In this document: positions 25,021 through 33,708 of the stretch, piece after piece
Numbering within the stretch: position 1 is the stretch's first letter
Layout: the number at the start of each line of letters is the position of its first letter
NCBI GenBank assembly: GCA_023389155.1
Contig: JAEWEV010000025.1
Span: forward strand, 62,001-126,000
Source of the DNA: Pseudomonadota bacterium
GTDB taxonomy: Bacteria; Pseudomonadota; Gammaproteobacteria; Burkholderiales; Burkholderiaceae_B
Length of the DNA: 64,000 bases
Direction: 5' to 3'
Notes under the pieces: model-generated
Told to the model about the DNA's origin: nothing
The model's input: only the letters and a program-made list of their open reading frames with translations
Database searches by the model: none
Made by a program: the position numbers and the translations under genes

Positions 25021-26211
25021 CTAGATGATGCCGCGAGTCTTCCAGTCTTCGCGTGTGGCGGTATCAATGCCCAGCCGGTCAAGAATTTCCTGCGTATCCT
25101 GACCAAGTAGCGGTGCCCGCCGGCGTACATCTCCAGGGGTTTCGCTTAATTTGGGCATGATTCCAGGCAGCGTGACAGGCGTCCCATCTTCAAGCTCGCC
25201 ATCGATCAGCATCTCTCGTGCCTTGTAATGTGGATCGCGAGCAATATCCGCAGCATCGTAAATACGACCGCCAGGAATGCGGTGTGCATGCAATTGCTGC
25301 AATACCTCATCCAGCGTATGCTGGGCAGTCCATTGCCCGATCACGCCATCGATATATTCCGCCTGTTTTGACCTGCCGTCATTGTATTGAAACGCTGGAT
25401 CATTACCGATGTCGTCTCGACCAATCAACGACATCAACCGCTTGAATATGCTGTCACCATTACCGGCAATCAGCGCATATTTGTCATCGGCACAGCGGTA
25501 GGCGTTACTGGGTGTGATGCCCGGCAGACTGCTTCCTGCGGGCTGTCTGATCTCGCCAAACACCGAATATTCGGCGATCATGCTCTCCATCATATTGAAA
25601 ACGGATTCGTAGAGCGCAACATCGATTACCTGTCCGTTCCCGTCAAATTGATCCCGATGACGCAAGGCGAGCAGTACGCCAATGACGCCATGCAAAGCGG
25701 ATAGCGAATCGCCAATTGAAACGCCGACCCGCACGGGCGGTCTATCAGGCTCTCCACTCAGATGGCGCAAACCACCCATGGCTTCTCCGACAACACCAAA
25801 ACCAGGCAGATCCTTGTACGGACCCGTTTGCCCATAACCGGACACGCGCAGCATGATCAACTTCGGATTGATCTGCTTCAGGGCGTCGAAACCCAGATTC
25901 CATTTTTCCAGCGTACCCGGACGAAAATTTTCGACGATCACATCCACATCTGCAACCAGACGACGGATCAGATCCTGGCCTTCCGGTTCATGCAGGTTCA
26001 GCGATACGGATTTTTTATTGCGCGACTGAGAGGCCCACCAGACCGACGTTCCCTCGTGCAGTAATCGCCATTTCCTTAGCGGATCTCCGGTTCCGGGAGG
26101 TTCTATCTTGATGACTTCGGCACCGAACTCGGCCAGCATTTTGGTGGCAAACGGTCCGGCTATGAGCTGACCCAGTTCCAATACTTTGATTCCATCCAAC
26201 GGTTTCGACAT
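25021..26211 (-). CDS. CaiB/BaiF family (type III) CoA transferase
   Basis: A 396-residue family III CoA transferase that moves CoA between carboxylates. LDGIKVLELGQLIAGPFATK and GAEVIKIEPPGTGDPLRKW are N-terminal signatures, and VIDVALYESVFNMM carries the catalytic Asp. The frame extends to 26301, but ATG 26211 (MSKPLDGIKV) matches family starts and has AGGG 6 nt upstream. The HMG-CoA lyase gene follows after 91 bp. The expected donor is succinyl-CoA or similar; the acceptor is probably a hydroxy-dicarboxylate supplied by the Bug receptors. Confidence 0.9.
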   Translation of the reverse strand: MSKPLDGIKVLELGQLIAGPFATKMLAEFGAEVIKIEPPGTGDPLRKWRLLHEGTSVWWASQSRNKKSVSLNLHEPEGQDLIRRLVADVDVIVENFRPGTLEKWNLGFDALKQINPKLIMLRVSGYGQTGPYKDLPGFGVVGEAMGGLRHLSGEPDRPPVRVGVSIGDSLSALHGVIGVLLALRHRDQFDGNGQVIDVALYESVFNMMESMIAEYSVFGEIRQPAGSSLPGITPSNAYRCADDKYALIAGNGDSIFKRLMSLIGRDDIGNDPAFQYNDGRSKQAEYIDGVIGQWTAQHTLDEVLQQLHAHRIPGGRIYDAADIARDPHYKAREMLIDGELEDGTPVTLPGIMPKLSETPGDVRRRAPLLGQDTQEILDRLGIDTATREDWKTRGII

Positions 26212-26588
26212 ACGATGCCCTGTAGATACGTTTAATTTTCCTTTATCATGACTGGATCTACCGAGTTTGAAAATTGTTAATTTTCTGACTACCCTTTCCA
26301 AATTTTCAAGGCTAGGGAATTCAAGCGGCGAAATCTTTTGCCTTTATGTCAATCCCGCGGCTATTTTTCTTAGCGAGGACGCATAAGAGACGTGGCTGGC
26401 CAGGAGTATGGGAATAACCGTGGCCTCAACTCTGAAGCAAAGAACGCCTGACTGGACGAATCAATAAGTGGCTGAATTTTTTTTGAATTCTCGGCGCCGC
26501 CCCAAAATATATCGTTTCCTGCCGAATACCGGACCTCCTAGCGCACAAAGGAGCAACACACCTTGTTGGCTGCGGGATTAATCGGGCT
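26212..26588. other. Intergenic region upstream of the CoA-transferase operon
   Basis: It lies between the LysR stop and the CoA transferase start on the same strand, and presumably holds the operon promoter and LysR site. I see no confident -10/-35 pair and no ORF. Confidence 0.4.
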
Positions 26589-27509
26589 TTAGCGCTGCCC
26601 GTGTGCCTCTTTCAGGAAATCCAGCAATCGCTGTGCGTCAGGCTTGAGTACGGCGGCATTGCGAACACCAACATATAGTGTGCGTTGCCCCCAGTCGTCG
26701 TCCAACGCCAGTGCCTGCAGCCCCTTGCCTACAATTTCAGGACGAACGGCCTCAAGGGGTAGTAAGCCGACACCAAGACCTGCCTCTATCATTCTGCAAA
26801 TCGCATCAAAACTGCTGACCTGTACGCGCAGACGCAACGTCTTCCCGGTGGCCAGGGCCGCATCCTGCATTCGTACCTGCAGGGAGCTGCCATCGGCGAG
26901 GCCGACAAAATCGTTGTCCAGCACCTCTTCAAAACGAATCCGCTTGCGTTTACCAAGAGGATGACCGCGCGGCACAAGCACGACAAGCTGGTCATGACGA
27001 TAGAAATATTTTTCTATCTGCCCGCTGGGAATATTATCGGCAAAGATGCCGATATCAATCCGCTCCTGTGTCAGGGCACTGATGATCTCGTGACTTAGCT
27101 TTTCGTCAAGGCTAAGCCTGATCTCAGGGTGCACGCGTGTAAACGCCGCCAGATCACCCGGCAAAAACTGGATCACTGAAGATGTGTTTGCCCAGATACG
27201 CACCTGCCCTCGCAGACCGGCAGAATAAGCGTTCATATCCGATGTCAGCCGTGATACGGCTGCGATGACCAGCTGTGCGTGTTCCACCAATGCATGACCC
27301 GCGGACGTGAGTTCCAGCCCGCGCGCGCGCCGGATAAACAACTCACAACCGATCTGCTTTTCCAGTTCAGAGATACGTTTACTGAGCGCCGACAATGTCA
27401 TATGTGCATCGTTCGCTGCGCGTGTAAGGTTAAGATATCGCGCAGCAAGAAGAAACAGCCTGAGCGTATACGGATCGAAGCGAGAAAGGTTTATCGGTTC
27501 AGAATTCAT
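26589..27509 (-). CDS. LysR-family transcriptional regulator
   Basis: A 306-residue regulator. FDPYTLRLFLLAARYLNLTR followed by AANDAHMTLSALSKRISELE is the winged helix, and residues 95-300 are the effector domain (GLGVGLLPLEAVRPEIV). The start overlaps the stop of the XRE gene by 11 nt, so the two regulators are translationally coupled. Located directly upstream of the CoA transferase/HMG-CoA lyase/Bug series, it is the likely activator of that series. Confidence 0.9.
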   Translation of the reverse strand: MNSEPINLSRFDPYTLRLFLLAARYLNLTRAANDAHMTLSALSKRISELEKQIGCELFIRRARGLELTSAGHALVEHAQLVIAAVSRLTSDMNAYSAGLRGQVRIWANTSSVIQFLPGDLAAFTRVHPEIRLSLDEKLSHEIISALTQERIDIGIFADNIPSGQIEKYFYRHDQLVVLVPRGHPLGKRKRIRFEEVLDNDFVGLADGSSLQVRMQDAALATGKTLRLRVQVSSFDAICRMIEAGLGVGLLPLEAVRPEIVGKGLQALALDDDWGQRTLYVGVRNAAVLKPDAQRLLDFLKEAHGQR

Positions 27510-28467
27510 GGGTCGATAACCTCTGATTCAGAATATTCCGATTAGCATCGTCAATCGGCACGTATACCAGCAGTCGATCGCCAGCAACGGGCATACTCCA
27601 CCAATTGGTCTGCAAGACTTCCAGTGTGCCAAGGCCTGAATACTGATATCGGACAATATGGTCGGCAGTTGCGCAAACCTGATTCCTGTTCCAGATGCTG
27701 GCAAACTGCGGTGACGATGACAATAATCGCTGAAGGCTGCGTTCCCATGCCGGATCGCCCAGATGGGCGGCCATTTCCGCGCGCAGCCTTGCTGCCATGT
27801 GCGTAATGATGATTTCCCGCTCCAGCATCACCTCTTTGATTCGAGGTTCATTCAGTGTCAGATAAATACAGTTGCGATCTGCGCTGTCAATGTTGCTCAG
27901 GTCGCAATTGATCATATGACAGAAGGCATCATTGAATGCCACGATGTCATATCGGGCGTTCTGTAAGATGGCAGGCAGCGGTTGCAGCTGATCCAGGATG
28001 GTCTGAATAGCAGATGGCATCATGCGGCAGATTTTCCCGGTTACCTCTGAAGCCGGATTGGCCAGTCCGGCCAGCGTAAAGATATATCGAGTTTCGGTGT
28101 CCGTGCATTGTAGTGCCGACGCAACGGCCTGCAGAACTTTTGACGAAACGCGGATAGGCCGCCCCTGCTCCAGTTTGGTGTACCAGGTAATGCCAATGTC
28201 GGCAAGCTGGGCTACTTCCTCGCGGCGCAAGCCAGGTGTACGGGTGCGGCCATAGCGCGGCATCCCCAGTCGCCGCGGGTCCAGACTCTCGCGACGCGTG
28301 CGCAGGAACGAGCCAAGTTCCAGCGCGCGCTCTGCCCTGTCAGCGCCGGCGCCGCTGACTTCTCGCATATCGCTATCGCCTCTAGCGCCCCTGGCGTCAA
28401 CAGGTACTCTGCTGCCTTCGTTGAGCGAATGGGTTATAACTCCGGAAGCGCGGTTTGTCATTTCCAT
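27499..28467 (-). CDS. XRE-family regulator with MmyB-like ligand-binding domain
   Basis: A 322-residue protein. After a 45-residue N-terminal tail, ELGSFLRTRRESLDPRRLGM and RTPGLRREEVAQLADIGITW form the helix-turn-helix of the MmyB group; YTKLEQGRPIRVS follows. The C-terminal domain (about 145-315) with AFNDAFCHMI and GDPAWERSLQRLL is the MmyB-type PAS-like domain, which binds fatty-acid-like ligands in characterised relatives. It is divergent from a 14-TM exporter, and two 14-bp direct repeats lie between them. It is the likely repressor of that exporter. Confidence 0.9.
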   Translation of the reverse strand: MEMTNRASGVITHSLNEGSRVPVDARGARGDSDMREVSGAGADRAERALELGSFLRTRRESLDPRRLGMPRYGRTRTPGLRREEVAQLADIGITWYTKLEQGRPIRVSSKVLQAVASALQCTDTETRYIFTLAGLANPASEVTGKICRMMPSAIQTILDQLQPLPAILQNARYDIVAFNDAFCHMINCDLSNIDSADRNCIYLTLNEPRIKEVMLEREIIITHMAARLRAEMAAHLGDPAWERSLQRLLSSSPQFASIWNRNQVCATADHIVRYQYSGLGTLEVLQTNWWSMPVAGDRLLVYVPIDDANRNILNQRLSTHEF

Positions 28468-28522
28468 TTCCTGACTCCTTTAAGGCGCGATGCGCAATTC
28501 AATCTTAACCTTATACTTTTTA

Positions 28523-28558
28523 TACCAGTCTAAACAGGCTCTGGTACCAGTCTAAACA
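28523..28558. promoter_or_regulatory. Twin 14-bp direct repeats, probable MmyB-type operator
   Basis: TACCAGTCTAAACA occurs exactly at 28523-28536 and 28545-28558, 22 bp apart (two helical turns), between the XRE regulator and the divergent exporter. Confidence 0.65.
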
Positions 28559-28604
28559 CCTCTCCATAATATCGTATTGTTGACACTCCCACAGGATTTT
28601 TATC

Positions 28605-30047
28605 ATGTCTGAAGTATCCCGGGATAAAACCCATTTAAGCAACGCCGGACTCGCCGTGCTGCTGGGGGGTATGTTTCTGCCGCAAATAGATTTTTCCATC
28701 ATCAATGTCGCCCTCGATTCCGTTGCCCACTCCCTGCATGCCACCGAATATGAACTCGAGCTAATGGTCGCCGTTTATGGCGTGGCATTTGCCGTCGTTC
28801 TGGCAATGGGCGGCAGATTGGGTGATACCTATGGCCGCCGGCGACTTTTCAATATCGGTGTGCTGTTATTTGGCATTGCTTCGCTGCTCTGCGGAATTGC
28901 ACCTGCAATGTCGGTGCTCCTGTTTGCGCGCACGTTGCAAGGCGTGGCGGCAGCATTACTCGTGCCCCAGATTCTGGCGACAATCCACGTTTGTCTTAAG
29001 GGCCACGCCCATTCGCGGGCTATCGGTATGTACAGTTCCATTGGAGGCCTGTCTTTCATCATCGGCCAGGTTCTGGGAGGGTTTCTCGTTCACGCAAATA
29101 TTGCTGGATCGGAATGGCGCAGCGTCTTTCTTATCAATCTGCCCGTATGTGCGACGGTATTGGTGTTTTCGACGCGCCACATCCCGGAAACGCGCAGACA
29201 AAATCCGGCAGGCATTGATGGTCCAGGCACACTATTACTGGCATTGCTGATTATCAGTATTCTCGTCCCCATTGCCCTGGGGCCCTCCCTGCACTGGAGC
29301 TGGCCATGTCTGGCTGTTCTGGCCCTGGCCGCTCCCCTTGCGCTGGCGCTATGGAAAACAGAAGTGCGCCAGGAACGGCGCGGCATACTCCCGTTGCTGC
29401 CACCCGCGCTGGTCAGACTGTCTACTGTCCGCTTCAGCTTTTTCACGGCCATTCTCTTTTTCTCGTGCTGGAGTGGGTTCATGTTCGTCTTTGCGCTGAC
29501 GCTGCAGGCCGGTGCCGGATTGACGCCACTGCAATCAGGAAATTCGTTTATCTCACTGGGTATTGCCTTTTTTGTGGGCTCACTGCTCAGCACGAAAATA
29601 GTTGCACGCCTCGGATTGCTGCCCACATTAATACTGGGTTGCGCCATGGTGATCCCCGGTCTGGTCAGCCTGCTTTGGATACTGGATGTTGTCTGGCCTG
29701 CCCCCAATCTTTGGTCTCTGACTTTCCCTTCATTCCTGATTGGTATTGGCCAGGCCTTTATTGTTGGCGCCTTCTACCGCTTCGGTATGTCTCAAATCCC
29801 TTCGGAACAGGCAGGTGCGGGCAGCGCCATGCTTTCCACGATACAACAGGCATCCATGGGTTTCGGTCCGGCCCTGCTGGGCGCGGTGTTTTCACAAAAG
29901 CTGCTGCGCGGGCATGATTATCAACGTGCTTTCGATGCCAGTGTTCATCTGGAAATTATTCTGCTTGCTATTTTAATGCTTACGGCTGCGGGGTATTTTC
30001 TCCGCCAGCGCACCCGCGCGAGCCTTGCGTTGCAAAATGACAGTTGA
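28605..30047 (+). CDS. MFS drug:H+ antiporter, 14-TM DHA2 type
   Basis: A 480-residue exporter with 14 predicted helices. LGGMFLPQIDFSIINVALDS in helix 1, GGRLGDTYGRRRLFNIG in the loop 2-3, and GQVLGGFLVH in helix 5 (motif C-like) define the DHA2 family. It is divergent from the MmyB-type regulator, a common pair in which the regulator represses the pump. Substrates are likely amphipathic toxic compounds; none can be named from sequence. Confidence 0.9.
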   Translation: MSEVSRDKTHLSNAGLAVLLGGMFLPQIDFSIINVALDSVAHSLHATEYELELMVAVYGVAFAVVLAMGGRLGDTYGRRRLFNIGVLLFGIASLLCGIAPAMSVLLFARTLQGVAAALLVPQILATIHVCLKGHAHSRAIGMYSSIGGLSFIIGQVLGGFLVHANIAGSEWRSVFLINLPVCATVLVFSTRHIPETRRQNPAGIDGPGTLLLALLIISILVPIALGPSLHWSWPCLAVLALAAPLALALWKTEVRQERRGILPLLPPALVRLSTVRFSFFTAILFFSCWSGFMFVFALTLQAGAGLTPLQSGNSFISLGIAFFVGSLLSTKIVARLGLLPTLILGCAMVIPGLVSLLWILDVVWPAPNLWSLTFPSFLIGIGQAFIVGAFYRFGMSQIPSEQAGAGSAMLSTIQQASMGFGPALLGAVFSQKLLRGHDYQRAFDASVHLEIILLAILMLTAAGYFLRQRTRASLALQNDS

Positions 30048-30385
30048 GCTGAAAGCAGACAGTATTGTCGTTAAATGAGATCGCATGGGGATAGCGCTGC
30101 ATGTAATTCGACTGGTATTTGATAATCCTGTCTGCCACCACGGTAATCCTTTTTAGTGCCGGTGCCGGCGCAAGCGCAAACGGCATCTGGCGTATTCCGG
30201 TTAATAGTGTGCAACCCCACCCGGCATATGTCATTTGACAACAGTTGCGTTCCGGCCATGAGGCTAACCCCGCCAATTGCTGGTGTTATTCTGGCAATTC
30301 CTCTACCATAGACCCTGACATTCTCCCCTTATACCATCAGCCGGATCAGCAATGAGTACTGGTCCGGTTTGCTGCACGGAAACAC
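30048..30385. other. Intergenic region between two transporter genes
   Basis: Nothing convincing is present. A minus-strand frame (29980-30276) reads protein-like in places but overlaps the exporter 3' end and lacks a ribosome binding site. Confidence 0.35.
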
Positions 30386-31300
30386 ATGAATCAGCCGACG
30401 TTGCCCAGTTCCAGCCCGTTATCCGGAATCATTTCCCTGCTGGTGGCGATGTCGGTACTCTCCATGCTGGACGCCACCGGAAAATGGCTGATGACTGTGG
30501 GTGTGCCACTGCTTCTGTTGTGCTGGGTACGCTATTCGGTTCACTTGATTCTTGTGATGTCGATTGTCATACCCGCAAAGGGCTGGCAAATACTCAAAAC
30601 GAAAAAGCCTGTTGAGCAGCTGTTGCGCGGTGTTTTCATGCTGACCTCTACCATGGTCTTTTTCACGACCCTGCGCTATCTTCCACAGGCACAGGCCACG
30701 GCAATCAATTTTCTCGCACCGCTGATTCTCCTTGCCGTCGCTCCCTGGATTCTCAAGGAAAAGGCGATGCTATCACGCTGGATAGCCGCATTGATCGGCT
30801 TTATGGGAATTCTGATTGTGATAAGGCCATCTGGCGGCCTTGATCCGACCGGCGTGTTTTTCGGCCTGTCCAATGCGGTGATATTTTCCTTGCAATTCAT
30901 TGCCAACCGGCGCCTGGCAGGAGACAATCCGCTAACCACCGTAATCTGGAGCGGTTTTTTTGGAACGGTTGTTCTTACAGTCTATACGCTCTTTACGTTT
31001 GACGAGGTGCTGCACGTCATGGCAGTACTGGATCTCAAACAGTGGCTACTTCTGTTGTCTACCGGCGTAACGGGCGGCATCGGTCATCTGCTGCAGATTC
31101 AGGCATACCGCCACGCACCTGCATCATTGCTGTCGCCATTCGTGTATTTACAGATTATCAGCGCCACAGCCATGGGCTGGCTCGTGTGGAATCAGTTCCC
31201 CGATACGGTCACCTGGCTGGGCATCGGCGTGATATGCGCAAGCGGAATTGGAATCACACTCTACGAACTGCGTAGTCGACCCGCCGTTGCCGCGGTCTGA
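30386..31300 (+). CDS. DMT-superfamily permease with two EamA domains
   Basis: A 304-residue, 10-helix permease. Two EamA repeats are visible (about 15-145 and 160-295). LRYLPQAQATAINFLAPLI and IGFMGILIVIRPSGG close the first repeat; VTGGIGHLLQIQAYRHAPAS and YLQIISATAMGWLVW are in the second. Members export or import metabolites such as amino acids. It stands alone on the plus strand, so its substrate is unknown. Confidence 0.88.
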   Translation: MNQPTLPSSSPLSGIISLLVAMSVLSMLDATGKWLMTVGVPLLLLCWVRYSVHLILVMSIVIPAKGWQILKTKKPVEQLLRGVFMLTSTMVFFTTLRYLPQAQATAINFLAPLILLAVAPWILKEKAMLSRWIAALIGFMGILIVIRPSGGLDPTGVFFGLSNAVIFSLQFIANRRLAGDNPLTTVIWSGFFGTVVLTVYTLFTFDEVLHVMAVLDLKQWLLLLSTGVTGGIGHLLQIQAYRHAPASLLSPFVYLQIISATAMGWLVWNQFPDTVTWLGIGVICASGIGITLYELRSRPAVAAV

Positions 31301-31495
31301 AACCAGCGAAAATTATTATCCGCCATTACCATCGTCTGAACGGATTGCGCCTCCAATTTGCCGCAGGTGCAATTTAAAATAAACGTACCCGCAGACAAAA
31401 CGTCGGGTGTACACAGAGGATATGACACCAACTAACAGGACAACACCCGGCGCCGTCAGAGCTGCCTATTCACTAAATCAGGCCAGGTATCCCGT

Positions 31496-32197
31496 TCACC
31501 ATGAGTACGGATCAATCTCTTCGTCGGAATCCATTTCAGAAACTGATTCGATACCTGGTAATTCTTTGAATTTCTTGCGAATCAGCACATACTCCTGAAG
31601 CGACATGCGCGAAAAAACGACGTAAACCTGATCATAATCGTCATCTTCGGATGGCTGGACAATGAACTGCTTGACGCGATTCGCACTTACGCCGAGCGCG
31701 TTATTGAAATTGCCGAGGGTGATGCTGCCGTGCTTGACCTTCAAAGTGACATGACGCCTGCGATGGTAGGCAATGAAGCGCTTTTCCAGCGGCTTCACGC
31801 CCGCAAGAATGAGCAGGATGATAACCGTCGCTGCGATGGATGGCGTATAAAGCCCGCCCCCAACCGCAAGTCCGACACCTGCGACGGACCATACGCTGGC
31901 GGCCGTGGTCAGACCGCGAATGACCTCCCCCCGAGCAAGTATGGCTCCAGCTCCCAGAAAACCAATACCGGATACAACCTGCGCCGCCACCCGCGAGGGA
32001 TCGAGTGTGACGTGGTCTCCAAGTGTATCTGCAAACCCGTAGATCGAAACAATCATGATGAGCGCAGAGCCCACACATACGAGCATATGCGTTCGCAATC
32101 CCGCCGCCCACGAAAGCCGTTCTCGCTCAAATCCGATCACGCTTCCCAGCGCGGCTGACATAACCAGCCTTCCCACCAGCTCTATTTCAGATGCCAT
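31496..32197 (-). CDS. MgtC/SapB-family membrane protein
   Basis: A 233-residue inner-membrane protein. MSAALGSVIGFERERLSWAAG and GLRTHMLVCVGSALIMIVS are the hallmark MgtC helices, GIGFLGAGAILARGEVIRGLTTAAS the conserved core, and the last 90 residues form a soluble ACT-like domain. The frame is open to 32230, but ATG 32197 has AGGA 8 nt upstream. Family members help survival in low Mg2+ and inside host cells, and some act on F1Fo ATPase. No mgtA-type transporter gene adjoins. Confidence 0.9.
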   Translation of the reverse strand: MASEIELVGRLVMSAALGSVIGFERERLSWAAGLRTHMLVCVGSALIMIVSIYGFADTLGDHVTLDPSRVAAQVVSGIGFLGAGAILARGEVIRGLTTAASVWSVAGVGLAVGGGLYTPSIAATVIILLILAGVKPLEKRFIAYHRRRHVTLKVKHGSITLGNFNNALGVSANRVKQFIVQPSEDDDYDQVYVVFSRMSLQEYVLIRKKFKELPGIESVSEMDSDEEIDPYSW

Positions 32198-32568
32198 CTT
32201 TGTTTCCTTGGTGTTGTCACTGCCGTGCAACCGACTACCCGGTTGACCTTTTTATATCCCCCGATACCTTGTGTTTTTCCGTAGCTCAGTCCCCTTCAAC
32301 GTCCAGGGGTAGCCCAGTATTGGTTTTATTACACATCATAAACGGAGTATAGCAGGGAGGAATTTGGCGTCAAAATGTTTGTCGGAATATACAAATGCGA
32401 TACGAGCGGGCCCTTTCACGGCCTTGACATCGGATCTGGCAAAAATTACGAGAGCGACCGCTGATAGCGATCAAAAAAGGGGATCCACCTCGCTACCGGT
32501 CAGCATATTCCCATGCGCTGGCAGTATGCTATATTCTGCGTTTCCACTATCAAATGGCACCCTATTTC
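32198..32568. other. Divergent intergenic region between mgtC-like and cysK
   Basis: It holds both promoters. The mgtC-side leader is long enough for a regulatory RNA, but I see no recognised Mg-responsive riboswitch motif. GTCCCCTTCAACGTCCAGGGGT forms a small CCCCT/AGGGG stem. Confidence 0.4.
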
Positions 32569-33486
32569 ATGAAAGCTGCTTCTGTCCTGGATACGATTGG
32601 CCGTACCCCGCATATCCGCTTTTCCCGCATGTTTCCAGGCCCACAGGAAGTCTGGATCAAGGCAGAACGTTTCAATCCGGGAGGCTCGCTGAAAGATCGC
32701 GCAGCGCTGTCCATGGTCGAAGAAGCAGAAAAAGCTGGCTCACTCAAGCCCGGGGCGACAATCATTGAACCTACCTCCGGTAACACCGGCATTGGCCTGG
32801 CCATGGTCGCCGCAATCAAAGGCTATAAACTGATTCTGGTCATGCCGGAAAGTATGAGCCTGGAGCGCCGTCGTCTGATGAGCGCTTATGGCGCAGAATT
32901 TGATCTCACGCCCAAGGAAAAGGGAATGAAAGGCGCTATTTCCAGAGCCGAAGAACTGGCGGCGCAAACACCAGGCGCATGGATACCACAACAATTTGAG
33001 AATCCGGCAAATCCACTGATTCATGAAGAACGCACAGCAGCAGAAATTATCGAGGATTTTCCGGACGGTCTGGACTACCTGATTACGGCAGTTGGCACGG
33101 GCGGCCATATTACCGGGATAGCCCGCAGCCTGAAGAGAAAATGGCCGCAGATCAAAGTCCTGGCGGTAGAGCCTGCCGCATCGGCGGTAATTGCCGGCGG
33201 AGAGCCGGGTCCGCATACACTTCAAGGCATTGGAGCCGGTTTTATTCCAGCGAACCTGGATATGAGTCTGCTTGACGGAACAATTTCAGTAGAGGTTCCT
33301 GAATCTCTGGATTTCGCCCGTCGTGCCGCAACCCAGGAAGGTTTGCTGGTAGGCATCAGCAGTGGTGCAACGCTGGCAGCGATTGCCAAAACGCTCCCGG
33401 CATTGCCTGCCGATGCAAAGGTGCTGGGAATAAACTACGATACGGGAGAGCGTTATTTTTCCATCAAGAATTTTTTACCGGAATAA
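32569..33486 (+). CDS. cysK: Cysteine synthase A (O-acetylserine sulfhydrylase)
   Basis: A 305-residue PLP enzyme making cysteine from O-acetylserine and sulfide. NPGGSLKDRAA contains the PLP lysine, EPTSGNTGIGLAM the substrate loop, VGTGGHITG the phosphate-binding loop, and the C-terminus ends NYDTGERYFSIKNFLPE. ATG 32569 (MKAASVLDTIGRTP) is chosen over ATG 32554 because family members start there. The length is normal for CysK rather than CysM. Confidence 0.92.
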   Translation: MKAASVLDTIGRTPHIRFSRMFPGPQEVWIKAERFNPGGSLKDRAALSMVEEAEKAGSLKPGATIIEPTSGNTGIGLAMVAAIKGYKLILVMPESMSLERRRLMSAYGAEFDLTPKEKGMKGAISRAEELAAQTPGAWIPQQFENPANPLIHEERTAAEIIEDFPDGLDYLITAVGTGGHITGIARSLKRKWPQIKVLAVEPAASAVIAGGEPGPHTLQGIGAGFIPANLDMSLLDGTISVEVPESLDFARRAATQEGLLVGISSGATLAAIAKTLPALPADAKVLGINYDTGERYFSIKNFLPE

Positions 33487-33708
33487 CCCTATTTCCGCGA
33501 TAACGTTTTTCTGAACCAGCACTATGCCGGAAAGATATGGATCCGGCGGCTACCATCTGGAACGGAATTTGTCGGGAGGGCATGCAATCATGCTCTGCCT
33601 CTTCCCCGACATCGGGCATTCCTGCCCAAGAAACTGACGAGTAATCGTTCGGCATAATAAATCATCAGTCAGATCCGATGAGAAACGAAAACCAGGAGAC
33701 AATAATCC

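Noticed and set aside
29980..30276. 98-codon minus-strand ORF after the exporter
   Set aside because: It overlaps the exporter 3' end in antisense and lacks a ribosome binding site.
32198..32568. Mg-responsive riboswitch upstream of the mgtC-like gene
   Set aside because: No recognisable M-box-type motifs; only a short CCCCT/AGGGG stem is visible.
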